From Bemisia tabaci (taxonomy: Eukaryota; Arthropoda; Insecta; Hemiptera; Aleyrodidae), in assembly GCF_918797505.1 (NCBI RefSeq), contig NC_092801.1, forward strand, positions 36,696,517 to 36,760,516: 64,000 nt of DNA. The letters are read 5' to 3'. The translations under genes and the position numbers were made by a program. Below are positions 1 through 11,835 of this stretch, one piece after another (the first letter of the stretch is position 1; every line of letters begins with the position of its first letter). Under the pieces are notes generated by a model. It was not told where the DNA came from. It was given only the letters and a program-made list of their open reading frames with translations, and did not search any database.

Positions 1-1021
1 GGCTCGTGAGCGAGTAGTTGTGTGGTATGATTAGCGCGTATATTTCCTTCTTTTTCCAGTTTTTCCATTACAAAAACTCCCATTTTTTAAAATTATTATT
101 TTTTCCTTTTTTTTATTTTGGGTGATTGTCAACTGTGAAAAACTGATCAGCCTATTTTCACTGCAGAACATACACATTTCTTGATTAATTTTGATAAAAA
201 AGGGTACGATGCAAAATTTGGATTTTCCTTCCTTTTGTTACAATTATGATTACATATTATGATTCTGAACTGTTGCGAGTCGTCAACAGGAACAGAAAGC
301 AATCTTGCTTCAACGTTCTTCGATTTAGCTCGCCCAAAAGTAAGGGATCGCTCCTTTAAGTTCATATAGCGCAACTATACCAGCACGACGGTCGCGGTCT
401 GGTATCATTCATAAATGAAGGCGATTTTTACCTCAGAACATTAATCGGTCGATCTAAGAAATTATTTACGGAATCAGCGACTGATCAGTGATACTGAAGA
501 GCGTAAAACAGTGCGCCGATTGTGAACTGAGAAAAATGTATCCTAAAAGTAGCAACGTTGCGATTTTCCCGTCAAATGTTATATTTATGGATGAATCCGC
601 CTTTTTAAATGTTCAAATTATGTATTGTTATTCGTTGATTTATTTTTCAAAATTCCTGAAAATTTTTTTACGGTAGTTTAAAATGAAACAGATGAAAACT
701 GCGATTTGGAATCACTCGAAAAGGAAGGCGATTTAACTTGTCACACGAGGAAAAATCGGATGTTGATTTAGCATTCGTACCGTTGAAAAATCGTGCGAAT
801 TTTACATTTAAAAAAATGCTAACTTAACACTAAATGTGTTCATTTAACCGTAGAAGTAGTTATCCCAGCATTTTTTTTTTTTTTTTTAAAATCAGCATTT
901 ACATTTATCGCACATTTTTTTTAAAAAATTATAAATGCTGAAGCAACATTTTATTTTTTTCCATGAAAATTTATCGACAGATTTTTAAACCATTTGTTTT
1001 ACCTGATGTTTCGTGATCTCC

Positions 1022-1064
<43 letters not shown>

Positions 1065-1153
1065 CTGTCCTCATCTTTCTTTCGGTGTGCATAAACAGCA
1101 AATGGGTTTATATATCAAATGTTTAACTGAGCGTTTTGTCTTTCTGATTTCAG
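1..1153. other. Upstream intron or 5' region of Blimp-1, no gene seen
   Basis: AT-rich sequence with a 43-base T-run at about 1022-1064 and no supported exon. Small ORFs lack splice sites and coding bias. It ends in the acceptor at 1153. Confidence 0.6.
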
Positions 1154-1345
1154 GACACGTTGGGCATGGATGAGGGGGGAGACGGGGGGCCTGCCTGGGA
1201 CCTGAACACGATCAAGGAGGAGGAGTTTGAGAAGCATGTCGTCTACATCGTCCCTGACAAGCCGGTCGAACCAGAATGTCCCAACAGGGCAGAAGCCTCA
1301 CTCCCCAGAAACTTGGTCCTCAAACAGTCCCAGTCCCTCAATGAT
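1154..1345 (+). CDS. Blimp-1: Blimp-1 coding exon (first visible), start of PR domain region
   Basis: The acceptor is TTTCTGATTTCAG ending at 1153. The donor is GATgtaag at 1346, and the exon is 64 codons in phase 0. It encodes an acidic stretch with [16 protein letters not shown], then [12 protein letters not shown], which matches the segment just before the PR domain in PRDM1 proteins. An in-frame ATG sits at 1166, but the open frame extends to the acceptor, so whether translation starts here or in an exon upstream cannot be decided. A MITE begins only 27 bp after the donor. Confidence 0.93.
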
Positions 1346-4300
1346 GTAAGTTCAACAACCATTAATGCCATTTGGACTACATTTTGCAATTTTGAACTAT
1401 AAATTCTAGCCCGGTTTAAAAACAACGTATGTGCCATTAGTTTCCCAATGCACATAGGTGTTTTTCCAGAAGATCCAGAATTTATAGTTCCAAATTGCAA
1501 AATGCAGTCCATTTAAGCCTAGGATTTTAGTTCAGAAATTACCAAAGAAAAAACAGTAGGCCAGCACGACTATAGTATGCAAGGTTGCCACAGTCAGGGA
1601 ATACTGGGAACTGTTCGGGAATTTTAATAAGTCAGAGAAAACCTGGAAATATCAGGGAAAATGACGAAAGTGTCAGGGAAAAATTATTAATTCAAATCTA
1701 TTAGCTTTCTAGAATGGAGGATTTGACGTTGAGAACAACAAATTTTGCCTGGAAACTATTTCAAAGCATGTTTTCTTGGCCATATGGCATATCTTCAATT
1801 GTCAGGCGATTTCACTCAGATGTGTCAGAAAAATGTCTGGGAATTTTAAATGAAGTAGTTTGCAGAATAAACCTGATCTTGTCAGGATTTTTTGGGGTTT
1901 TTAAAATTTTACCGACCCACTAAATTTTTTCATTTAATTGAGCGAGGATCCAAAAACCTTGTACGACGAGAAATTCTAAATTCGATGTTTCTTTTACAAC
2001 AGGTGCTGGGCGTCTGGAGCACGAGTTACATTCCTAGGGGAACCCGCTTCGGTCCCTTCGTTGGCGACGTCTACGCCAAAGACGCAGTTCCTAAGTCAGC
2101 AATCAGAAAATATTTTTGGAGGGTAAGTTTCGAATCTCTCCTTCCATTTTACCGTCTCGATTCTTCGATATCTGTCCGCAGAAAGTATGCCTCTTCCATC
2201 AACTGTCATTTTCTTGGGCTACTCTCATTCAAGTTTATTTTTATCAAGATCTGAATTAACAATGACTTACAATCTACGACAGCGCCTAGATGCAACTAAA
2301 ACTACTCTCCGGTGGTCTTTGTTGCATAACCGAAAAACGGAAGGCGCGTCGACCGTCTGAGTGCACTCTATGATCCATTTTTAAAGTTTGTTTTGCGGGT
2401 TGTTTACGTCTGTTTTGCAGGCGCACGGTTTACATTACTCTAACACCACCTTTAGACGGTAGTTTACTATTTAGTCTTTAGCATTCACGTTTAGTTCTAA
2501 GTATCTAATACGTGCGTTTGAGCGTGATTTTTGGGCTTCGCAAATTTCAGTCAAATTTTAAATCACTGGAATAATTTTCCCACCGTCAAACGCTTGCCAC
2601 TAAACCACTCATTGTTGGATTTCTAGTTTATTAAATAAGTTAAGTGTTATTATTCTCACATCAGAAGTTTAAAATTTAAGCAGAGAAAGGCTTCACATTG
2701 CCTCTCGAAAGGCTTTTTTCTTTCGTAGTCAAAACTAACCAAGCCCCAAAAACCTTCTGATTTAGAAAGGACGAAGAAATGCTAAAATTGTTCATGAGAC
2801 CATGAATTGATAGATGAGAAAACCGACTCCTTAGTTTAAATCACGTGCGGCTACTGATACATAGCCTCTAAAAATTTGATTTGAGCCACATTTTCTGGGA
2901 CTTATGTATGAATGGGCCATAAGTAAAAATATGTTTTCTCGTGTTTAAGTATAGAGTAAAGGGTATTCCTTACACAGTCAAGATAATTCACGGTGATGAA
3001 GTCAATGCTTAAACCCGGAAAATTTACAATTTTGCAGTAATGCAATTAATTATTTTAACTGTCCCGTGTAAGGGGCACTTAATTGCAAAGCTGCCTACTT
3101 CGTCGATCAGGGAGAAAAAATATATGCGGCTTTTTTTAAAGATTTATACAACTTCAACTAATTGTTTAAGTCTTAGAACAAATGAAATTTTAGAGGGACT
3201 TTAATTCATCTAAAAATGGTGAAGAGTCAAACAAGAGAGTGAATTTTTTTTATATATGTTTTATGAATCGAAGTCGGCAGCTTTGAGCGTTGAATTGTTT
3301 TCTAATAACTCTGGTGTTGTTGATGTTTCCTTCTGGACTGTCCCGAAACTTATTCATTTTGTTTTTTGTTTTGTTCTCTTCTCTTCTCTGTCTTTCCTTC
3401 CGTGTGCGATTGCGATGTTGCTGGTCAAATTCAGGTCCAAATTCGAGACGACCCTGAAATGTGGCCATATGAGGTATGCTTTTTTACATTCAATTGTTTT
3501 AATTATGAATTCTCTGCTTGTTGCTTGTTTGTGTTTTTTTAAATGGCACGCATCGGGTGTGGAAAGCGGGCATATTTAGCAAAAGTCACCCTGGGAGGAA
3601 TATTAATATATTTTTTTACGATTTCTTGGTACCTATAAACTGCATCCGTAGTTTATCCGCCCGTGTTAGACCTCTCAAAATTAAAAAAAAAAAACACACA
3701 AATATTTACCGAAAGTATGAATAAATGATTGATAGGATTGAACTCGTCAATGGCTAATCCAGGGACAAGGACAAGACATGCCTTTTAGAATCGCCTTCAA
3801 TTTTCACGATATGCAGCCAGTTGCACACCATCTATTCCCCAGCTAATTTGGAAACCGGGCGATCAAAAGCTGTTATTTAATCCCCTCTATTTTCCTTTTT
3901 TTTTACTGGATATCAAATGTAACAACTCGCTTGACGTTATTATTTTAATAGTTGGAAATTTCAAGCGCATTGCATGTTAGTAATTATAAAATGGTTGTAA
4001 GTTTATCAATGGAGTTGATTAAGTATCAGGGAATCCATTGATTTATTCATGAGAAATTAATAAAATTTGATAAGAAGTCATGTTGACGAACATATTTTAA
4101 CGATGAGATGTTGATTCTCTGCTAATTTACATTAATGATACATATTTGTCGACTGCTCTCGTCGTAATATAAATGACGTCATTGCTAGGTCATAATTATT
4201 TAAAACCATCTAAGAAATTGTACATAGGCATAAATTACTAAAGTCTATCATTTGAAAATAAGCGTTTACATATAAAATATATAAGAGGGTATCTCTAAAC

Positions 4301-7300
4301 TGGAAAAAGAACGAGGGATGCGGAAAAGTCCTCGTAGAAATCGTGGTGAGCGGTTGACACTGAAATAGTTGTCAACTCGCATCTACTGTAGCGAATGTGT
4401 AGTGCTGTTTGCATGGAGAAGAATTGAAGGCGTTTTATACGGCCCACTATGTCAGCCGTCACATTCGTCGCTCTCCACTCGCAATTAATGTATTAAATGG
4501 TGTTCAGTTATTGGATCTAAGTCTCATGGCTTTGTTTTGTTTTTGCTTACAGATTTACGAAGAAAATCAATTATTTTATTACATAGATGGATACGATGTA
4601 AGCAAATCAAACTGGATGCGATACGTGAACCCAGCTTATTCCTCTGATTCTCAAAATTTAATTGCCTGCCAGTATAAGGTAAGCATTCAATTTTATTATA
4701 TAATTACTTTACTAAGGAAGAACGCAGTATGAGCCCTAAGGCGTTGCTAAATTCCCTTCGATAAAATTCGAATGCTTATGTATACTCTTACTAAAATTTT
4801 GTACCTGAGCTAAGTAGCAAATTCATAATTTTCTTAACTATCAATTTGACCATGATCTTCTGACAGAAGACTTTTTCTTTAAATTTCAAGTCTTTCCACA
4901 GGTATTGTTCGTCTTTAATTATATTAATTGCTCTGCTTTATTTTCTAAGGATTCTGTTTTTGTTTTTTCCAGATGAATATTTATTTTTACACTATTCGGC
5001 CTATTTTACCTAATCAAGAGCTCTTAGTCTGGTATTGTCGTGAGTTTGCGGAGAGGCTTAACTACCCACTCACTGGTGAACTGATGATGCAAAAAATATG
5101 TAAGTATACATGATTAGGTAACTTTCCTACTTACTAACTAAATAATTAACTTCTAACCAAACAACCCTCTACATAATTTGCCTTTTAATGCAATCTACAA
5201 AATTTGAAGTTCTCTGATAACAAATTTCCGCAAGAAAGTGACAACACTTAGAAAGGTTGAAACCAGGAAACTAGAGTCTACATTGAATAGTAACTCGGTA
5301 ATTAACTAATAAATTTACGAGAGAAAATTTCGAAAATTTTCCAAAAAATTGAACATTATTAACTCAGGCTACCAGGATGAAGTTTGGTCGGCAGCATGAA
5401 ATGTTATCCAAGTGTCGTAACTTCTTACCTCTTCCGAGAAATGGAGGCTTTTAATTTTATGGCCAGCAATCAACACTCCTCTCTACAATTTTATGTTTTT
5501 TGATTTCAGTGAAATCCGATGAGGGCTATCACAGCAACGGTTGTACAGATGAAGCTTTCACCCCACCAGAAGACTCGAGTGACTCCGATGATAGCGATAA
5601 TAATTATGTGTTAGATTTTAGGTAAGTTGCTTCACATTTCTTGAATAAAAATTCCTCCCTTAGATTAGTGACCGCACCACAGTCCGCTGGTGCACATTCG
5701 TCGCATTCACCCAAAGCTCCTTCAATTTCGTTGGATATGCAATTTGATCTCCGGAGAGTTAAAATAGTTGCTCGCCGTCAAAGAGCCGAACACATCCATG
5801 ACCGAATACCTTTCCCATAAATACTCACGGACGCTATTTTCATAGGTATTGAGTCAAATCAAAATCATACAAAAACACAAAATCGTTCTGATTCTTATAA
5901 TGAAACTTTGTTTTGCTGCACTAACAGCAGTTAACAACTCGAAAGAATTTGGATCCTAAATTTGATTTAAAAAGATAATTATTTCGAAGCTGATTTAAAC
6001 ATATTCTATTCTTAACCGATGCATATCTCATTTCCACACAAACCCCTCATTCACTGGAAAAAAAAACACATCTGATCAAGAGTCCAGACTCTTAAACACA
6101 TCGACAAGAAAAAGTACTCTTGGTTCAATCAGAATCTAGCTTAAATCAAGAACCAAGCCTCTTAATTCAAGCGGATTTCGTTTTGATTCGAGCAAAAATC
6201 CGATTGAATCGAAAGTATTTTTTCTTGTCAATGTTTTCAAGAGTCTGGACTCTAGATCCAATGTATTATTTCCAAAGCACTGCCTCAAATGGGTAAATAT
6301 TGACAATCGATGGAAAAATGAAATAAAGAGAAGTCAAAAAGCTTCCACAATAGGTGCATGTGCCGGTGACTTAAACGCAGGGTAGTAAAAACACCGGCAA
6401 TAATAAGATCAATAAGTTTTTCTTTCCCAGCGCTTAACCAGAGAACAGGACATTAAATTCGGCTCTTTTCTGTTCCAGTAAAAAACCAAAAGAGAAGCAG
6501 GCCCTGAAGACGATCCTCGAAGAGCCCAAGGCGGACAAACAGGAGACCGTCGTCCAGACGATCATCAACGACCAGATCCAGGACCGCAATGAGTTCCGCA
6601 ACGTCAAGATCAAGATGCCCCGGATGATGTACTCGCACTACACCAAGGACGACCTGCCCGCAGAAACCCCCGTCCCACCCTCACCACCCCCTTCTCACTC
6701 ACCCCACTCGGACACGCTCATGATCGTCGAGTCCCCCACCCCCTCCTCCTCGCCCCCATCCCCCGAGAAGAAACACTACGAACCACCCTACGAGCAACCC
6801 CACCAAGTCCCCCACCAGCCGACCTCCATCCTGGAAAACATCCTCATGCGCAGCAAGAACGAAAGGATCAAGAGGGACTCGGGCATTATCGCCAGGCGCA
6901 ACTCAGCGACGCCACCCCCGTCATCCCCCACGGAGATGGCTTACTCCTACAAGAAGTCCCAGCGATACGGGAACCTCCCCGTCTCCCCGGACTCGACTGC
7001 CCACTCCCTGAAACCGGCATCGCCCTCCCCGGCGTATGATCTCCCCTACTCGACGCCCAACTACTATCAGCCATACACGACAGTCATCAGCTCCAACACG
7101 CAACCGATCTCACCGCAGCCCTCCTACTCCCCGCCCACCTCCTCCGGGATGCACTACCCCAGCTCCACGATGCATAACCTCCTGACGCCGCTGCCGCCCC
7201 TCCAGCACGGGATGATACCCCGCCAGCCACTCTCACCTCCGGATTCCTTGTCGCCCGACGAGGGTTCTTGTGGGAGCCCCATGAGCCCCAACAGCCAAGG

Positions 7301-10300
7301 GAGGGGGTACAGGTCGCTTCCGTACCCGCTCAAGAAGAAGGATGGGAAGATGCACTATGAGTGCAACGTTTGTTACAAGACGTTCGGGCAGCTTTCCAAC
7401 CTTAAGGTCCATCTCCGCACGCACTCTGGTGAACGCCCCTTCAAGTGCTCCGTTTGCACCAAGAGCTTCACGCAATTGGCGCATCTTCAGAAGCATCATT
7501 TAGTTCACACAGGTGCGTTATTTTATCTCGTTGTGATTTTGATAGTATTCGTCAAGACATAAAATAAAAACCACGAAAATATAGCTTGACAATACAAATG
7601 CAACAGAGAAGAGTAGAAAATTGACAAACAAGGATAGTCAGAACACTAAAAAAACAGAACACTTCGAGGTGTTACAGGCTCATTTTCAGCTGTATAAACT
7701 AATAAAACTGCGACTGAAAACGAGCCTGCATCGGCTCGAGACGTTCTGCCTTTTCAAAGTTTTAGTAAAAGATGGACAAACAAGGATAGTTAGAACACCA
7801 AAAAAAAAAACAGAGCACTTCGAGATGTTACAGGCTCATTTTCAGCTGTATAAACTAATAAAACTGCGACTGAAAACGAGCCTGTATCGGCTCGAGACGT
7901 TCCGCCTTTTCAAAGTTATGATGTTTTTAGCCTTGTTCACCCACTCTCTACTTTTTCTCTGATGTATTTCTGAAGGTATGATACCCGAGTAGAGCACTGC
8001 AATGAAATTATTGTAGTGGAATTGAGATCTATTGCAATAAAATTGTGATTTTTTCACCATGAAATTGCGATATTTTTACATTGTTATGTCGCTAAATGCA
8101 GATCTCAAACGATCATTAAAATGAGTTACATGAGCAGTTTCCGATGTAATGAAAAAGTGGAGCTTCAGTTTTATTGCGATAAATTTCAACGAAAAGTTTT
8201 CCTTCAATTAGTGAATAGGCAACAAACGCAACACTCCGATGCGGTAACAAGTATTTTACCATGCACGTGCTCATTGTTAGAGTTTTTGAACACTTGCAAG
8301 CTTCAAAAGTTGACAATATTTTCTTGAGAAAAGGATCAGTTTCTTATTTACGAGTCAAGTTTTTTTCCTTTTCTTCTTTTCCTTCTTGGAACTGACTGAT
8401 CAGTGATTTAGTCTTTAGCATCAGCACTGATTGTATTCTCAAAGGAAGCGAGATAATATTTCAATATGAGATGGATAGCAAGTTACACACTATCCAATAA
8501 ATTCCTCTCTTGATAGGTTTGCTAAGTTTTCGAGAACTAAAATTGCTTATCGTTTTTGTTTTTCCAGGCGAGAAACCACATCAATGTGATATCTGTAAGA
8601 AAAGGTTCAGCTCGACTTCTAACTTGAAAACTCATCTAAGGCTACATTCAGGCCAGAAACCTTATGCCTGTGATCAGTGTCCTGCCAAATTTACTCAGTT
8701 CGTTCACTTAAAGCTCCACAAAAGGCTCCACACAAACGAGCGCCCCTACACATGTCAGGGATGCAACAAGAAGTACATCAGCGCTAGTGGCTTAAGGTAA
8801 GAAAATGTTAACGTGGTGCACTTGATCATGATGAAAAACTAGTATTTAAAAAATCTGTAATTGGAAACCCCTTCGTATAATTTATAAATAAAAATTAAGC
8901 ACCTGCATAGAATTCAATTACTATTCACAACGAAGTTGGTAATGAGTTTTTAAAGTCAATTTACTTGAAAGAGCTCTTCTTTTTTAGCATGGCTACTTAT
9001 GTCATGCTTTTTTCAAGTCTTTTTAAAAAAATCCTCTTGAATTTTTTTCCTATCCATTCATGAGTACTTAACTTGCTCTTATACTCATATTATGTCTCGA
9101 AACAAAGCGAGAATGATTAAGAAAAATTTTGTATCATAATTTATGAACTTCATCACACTAATATTCAAATATGTAACAATACTATTTACTTCCTGAAATC
9201 TGTGACTAACTTTTTCGTCTTGCCCTCTAATTTTCAGGACTCACTGGAAAACAACATCCTGCAAGCCACATAACTTAGACGAAGAGTTGGCATTTGCTAG
9301 TTACTGTGATTATGTCTCATCAGACGGAAGTTTGGGTAAGCATTTGTCTTCTCCCCTCATTCTAAGTTTACACAGACCGTAAGACTAGTCTACTGACTGA
9401 TTTGGTCTACTTTTTTTACTTGGCTGTTGGAAGCCTTTGATTTTTGAGCCTGAATTTGAGTTTCAATTTGAATATTTTTTGACTATCAATTTTTAGGAAT
9501 ATATTATTATTATTTACACAATTGAGGCATTGGATGCAAAAAGGGCACTTCTCAGTTGCAGTGTTTTAGAGTCTCCTCTAATATTTCATTCATTGTAAGG
9601 AGAGTGAATGCGTCCATTTCACTAAAAATTTTACTGAATATTCCAATGATTCTACAATTTTCTACGGAAAGAATTCTGGAAAAATCACCCATTAAAGTCT
9701 TCTCCAAGGGATTAATTAGCAACAGAGATTCTGAAACACTGCAATCGAGAAGTGCCCTATTTGCATCCAGTGCGTAAATTTACAGGATAAAAAAAAGCAT
9801 TTTAATTTTTGCTTCATTAAAGAAAAAAAGGAGAAAAAAATTACTTCGGAATTAAAATTCTTTTTGCACTCGATGAGTTTACAAAACTAAATTTGATGAT
9901 AATTTTGAAGTTGACAGTTCAATCCTTGAGGAAAAAAAAGAAAAATCCTTCGTGTTATTTTCTCTTTCATACTCTAAATTGGGTGCCATCTGAAATGCTG
10001 AGCTAATAAATTTTAATTTTAATTAATTTTGACTGCTGAGGAAATTTTAGCTAATTTTTTTTTTTTTTTTAATGTCACAGCTGGCAGCCTTGAAAAAGAC
10101 AGTCATGACCTGGACTCCTTGGATGGTTACGAGATGAACCACATTCCACAGCAATCAATGCTCCACCACTCATCCCATCACCTATCGTCACAACCAACCC
10201 CACATCATCTCTCCCCTCAGCCCACGCCGCAACCCCAGCCGCAATCTCAACTGTGCCTCAATAGCAACGGGGAGCCGCAGCGACCCTCAGTTATAGAAAG

Positions 10301-10331
10301 CTCACAACTGCACATCATAGAGTGTACCTGA
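1154..10331 (+). CDS. Blimp-1: Blimp-1 / PRDM1 transcriptional repressor, gene span of visible coding exons
   Basis: Seen: nine exons (1154-1345, 2003-2122, 4553-4678, 4973-5099, 5510-5621, 6479-7512, 8568-8796, 9238-9335, 10081-10331) with AG/GT borders and compatible phases join into 762 residues plus stop. In order they carry an acidic N-terminal segment, a PR/SET domain (about residues 55-185), a serine/aspartate-rich linker, a long proline/serine-rich region, four C2H2 fingers and a fifth C2HC finger (about residues 520-655), and a Gln/His/Pro-rich tail. Known: Blimp-1/PRDM1 proteins are nuclear sequence-specific repressors. The PR domain is catalytically weak or inactive, and the fingers bind DNA. 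In insects the gene is ecdysone-responsive and times development. Fingers 1-4 and the motif RKYFW in the PR domain are diagnostic of this family within the PRDMs. Odd: the true 5' end is outside the window, and introns carry several MITEs. A 39-bp candidate cassette exon is listed separately. Confidence 0.96.
1373..1511. mobile_element. 139-bp foldback MITE (TGGACT/AGTCCA ends), copy 1
   Basis: The left end TGGACTACATTTTGCAATTT and right end AAATTGCAAAATGCAGTCCA are inverted repeats. A 139-bp copy of equal length lies at 54784-54922, inside another repeat. This copy starts 27 bp downstream of the first visible Blimp-1 donor site. Non-coding; mobilising transposase unknown. Confidence 0.85.
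1585..1915 (+). repeat. Interspersed repeat with CCACAGTCAGGGAAT end, in Blimp-1 intron
   Basis: The segment starting GCCACAGTCAGGGAATACTG is matched in reverse orientation at about 46745-46997 (ending CCCTGACTGTGGCAG). Both share an internal block related to TTTGCCTGGAAACTATTTC. The short open frame at 1714-1923 lies inside this repeat and is not a gene. Confidence 0.7.
2003..2122 (+). CDS. Blimp-1: Blimp-1 exon, PR/SET domain part 1
   Basis: Phase 0 in and out, 40 codons, acceptor CTTTTACAACAG, donor AGGgtaagt. The translation contains [17 protein letters not shown] and ends in AIRKYFWR, the first strands of the PR/SET fold characteristic of PRDM1. Confidence 0.96.
2123..4552. other. Blimp-1 intron stretch (apart from the candidate microexon)
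   Basis: AT-rich intronic DNA on both sides of 3435-3473. I see no repeat family member or other exon with both splice sites. ORFs at 3256-3579 and 3518-3724 are shadows around the candidate cassette exon. Confidence 0.5.
3435..3473 (+). CDS. Blimp-1: Candidate 39-bp cassette exon inside the Blimp-1 PR domain
   Basis: A pyrimidine-rich tract and CAAATTCAG precede a 39-bp open segment encoding [13 protein letters not shown], followed by GAGgtatgc. It is phase 0 on both sides, exactly like exons 2 and 3, so including or skipping it keeps the frame. It would insert 13 residues between RKYFWR and IYEENQLF, inside the PR domain. Human PRDM1 joins these two strands directly. I infer an alternatively spliced microexon. 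Chance is possible because the segment is short, but both splice sites, the phase and the charged composition fit. Confidence 0.5.
4553..4678 (+). CDS. Blimp-1: Blimp-1 exon, PR/SET domain part 2
   Basis: Phase 0, 42 codons, acceptor TTTTTGCTTACAG, donor AAGgtaagc. It encodes [20 protein letters not shown] and QNLIACQ, the most conserved block of the PRDM1 PR domain. Confidence 0.97.
4713..4775 (+). repeat. Partial arm of the GTGCTAAGGAAAAACGCCGT MITE family
   Basis: ACTAAGGAAGAACGCAGTAT followed by GTTGCTAAATTCCCTTCGAT matches the left arm of the ten-copy MITE family. No right arm is visible, so this is a remnant, located in a Blimp-1 intron. Confidence 0.6.
4973..5099 (+). CDS. Blimp-1: Blimp-1 exon, PR/SET domain part 3
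   Basis: Acceptor TGTTTTTTCCAG, 127 bp, ends phase 1 at Tgtaagt. It encodes [11 protein letters not shown], then [19 protein letters not shown], the C-terminal end of the PR domain. Confidence 0.97.
5510..5621 (+). CDS. Blimp-1: Blimp-1 exon, acidic serine-rich linker
   Basis: Acceptor TTTGATTTCAG, 112 bp, enters with 2 bases and leaves with 2 (AGgtaagt). It encodes a Ser/Asp-rich segment ([20 protein letters not shown] and SDSDDSDNN). No domain is recognisable. The phase links the PR domain to the large exon. Confidence 0.9.
6052..6275. mobile_element. CACTGGAAAAA foldback MITE, copy 1 (degenerate)
   Basis: The left end CACTGGAAAAAAAAACACAT and the internal inverted arms (containing GAGTCCAGACTCTT and AAGAGTCTGGACTC) match copies at 27635, 45720 and 53058. 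The right end has decayed. Located in the Blimp-1 intron before the large exon. Confidence 0.85.
6479..7512 (+). CDS. Blimp-1: Blimp-1 large exon: proline-rich region and zinc fingers 1-2
   Basis: 1034 bp, acceptor CTGTTCCAG, donor ACAGgtgcgt. GC content is clearly higher than in the flanks, as expected for a coding exon. It encodes the conserved block [14 protein letters not shown], a long Pro/Ser-rich low-complexity region, then the diagnostic [14 protein letters not shown] immediately before finger 1 ([20 protein letters not shown]) and finger 2 ([20 protein letters not shown]). Confidence 0.97.
7622..7916 (+). repeat. Tandem duplication, two units of about 151 bp
   Basis: The segment beginning GACAAACAAGGATAGT at 7623 is repeated from 7774 with few changes. 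Each unit contains a short hairpin, GAGCC...GGCTC. It lies in the intron between the finger 2 and finger 3 exons. The open frame 7621-7962 spans it but has no coding character. Confidence 0.9.
8568..8796 (+). CDS. Blimp-1: Blimp-1 exon, zinc fingers 3-4 and first half of finger 5
   Basis: 229 bp, acceptor TTTTTCCAG, donor AAGgtaaga. It contains [40 protein letters not shown] and the start of a fifth finger, [15 protein letters not shown]. The intron interrupts the fifth finger. Confidence 0.97.
9238..9335 (+). CDS. Blimp-1: Blimp-1 exon, completion of C2HC finger 5
   Basis: 98 bp, acceptor TAATTTTCAG, donor TTGGgtaagc. It completes finger 5 with THWKTTSC, so the last ligand is Cys instead of His (C2HC), as in other Blimp-1 proteins. 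It then continues into an acidic segment containing [16 protein letters not shown]. Confidence 0.92.
9528..9772. mobile_element. Foldback MITE of about 245 bp in the penultimate Blimp-1 intron
   Basis: The left end CATTGGATGCAAAAAGGGCA and right end TGCCCTATTTGCATCCAGTG are inverted repeats extending about 40 bp (through GCAGTGTTT). There is no clear target duplication and no second copy in the window. Confidence 0.75.
10081..10331 (+). CDS. Blimp-1: Blimp-1 last coding exon with stop
   Basis: The acceptor is AATGTCACAG after a T-run, and the stop is TGA at 10329-10331. It encodes [17 protein letters not shown] followed by a Gln/His/Pro/Ser-rich tail. The phase (1 to 2 bases) matches the preceding exon. 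Confidence 0.9.
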
Positions 10332-11827
10332 ACAGCTTAAAGTACACGCTTTTTTGGATTGGCGGGTTATTGTCTAGTGGTAGACGTTTCACACTCTCAC
10401 CAAAAGTACCTGACATTACGCTAAGTAATCTATCCACCGTTAAAGGACTGGCAGAAATGTTGAAAACTCAGTGAGCCTTTTCTCTATATGGACTAAAAGC
10501 ACAGTTTTAATTCAAATTGCAGGGAAAGCCAGCAGTTGCTGTGTATAGTTCATCCAGTTTCCTTGAAAATATTTAAGTTAGTGAAGTTTTGACTGTTAAA
10601 GTTAAGTGACCATTTTTTGTAAGACTTTTAAGTTAAAATGATTAAATCAGCACCTGTATTTCTTCGGTGAATTGGTGACCTTTGGTTGATTTTGTGCTTA
10701 TTTAACATTGTATGGAAGCAGGCTTGTCCTCGTAGATCTCAAGGATGGATCAAAATAATTTCTGATCGATCCAGGAATTCGATCCTTGGAAAAGGATTCA
10801 TGCTTTTATAGACAAATTTTATAAATATAGACAAATATTTTTAGAGCAACGAATAAAAAATGAATAGAAACTATTTATCACTTTAAGACTGATTGCTATA
10901 ATGATCAACTCTATGATTCTTGAAAAACGATTATGGCGCCAAAGTAGGTAATCTGGAGGATAAATTAATTTAATTAATTTTTTATGTATTTCATGCTCTT
11001 CTGGCACTTTTTGAGCCTATCAAATTTCATCTCCCAAAAATGTTTTATATGACCTCACGTGGTATGAAATGTTTTAACTGCTACAAGCTGTAAAAGCTAA
11101 TTATACACTGAGCATTGTGATTTTTGCTAAAATCTCCACAAGGTGGACTTTCCTGATCAGCCAAATAATTCACTACAACTTTTCATGCACTCAAGTTTGT
11201 AGTTTTATTTCGTTGAAAATTTGCATTTATTTTATTTTCTTTGCATTTATGCGATGTGTTTATTTTTTTGCGCAAGTTTGGAGTGGTTATTTCCACTTAA
11301 GGACGTGACTTTAGAAAGTTGATTAATTTATTTTCGTTAAGAATTTCACACCTATTTCCTCTCCTATTCTTGTGCCGGTAGCCATTTTTCTAGGGTTCTA
11401 CTTACCCATTCTTTTAATTAAGGCCAAGTAAAAATTAACTTTTTGTGTTCAAGTCAGCATAAAATGTGATCATTCAATTTTTAAAAGCACAATCCACTAT
11501 TTTAAGGAAAAATTTGGATATTTTACTTTGAAAATATTTGGTCTGCATTTCATTTGAGTCCACTGTTGTTCAGGCCTGAAATGCAATGCAGATTTTTTAT
11601 TTTGAGTGATTCAAAGATACCAACTTTATCTCAGGGCATCATGTCTCTAGGTACTCTATGTATATCAGATAAATTAATCTATTTGCCCGATTTTATCCTG
11701 TCTGTTCTTCCCCTTAAATGTTCTGTTTCCCAAATAATCTATAATATCAGTTACGAATTTTTAAAAATATTTTAAAGTGTCTGAAGTTCGATGCGCTACT
11801 TTCAGCTTGTAATTATGTAGCATACCT

Positions 11828-11835
11828 TGTAAATA
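11828..11835 (+). promoter_or_regulatory. Pumilio response element-like motif TGTAAATA
   Basis: A perfect match to UGUANAUA in the presumed Blimp-1 3' UTR, followed six bases later by the near-match TGTAAATC. Short motifs of this kind also occur by chance in AT-rich DNA. Confidence 0.35.

Noticed and set aside
10362..10400. Possible tRNA-like A-box in GTCTAGTGGTAGACG
   Set aside because: No B-box at tRNA spacing; it lies in the presumed Blimp-1 3' UTR.
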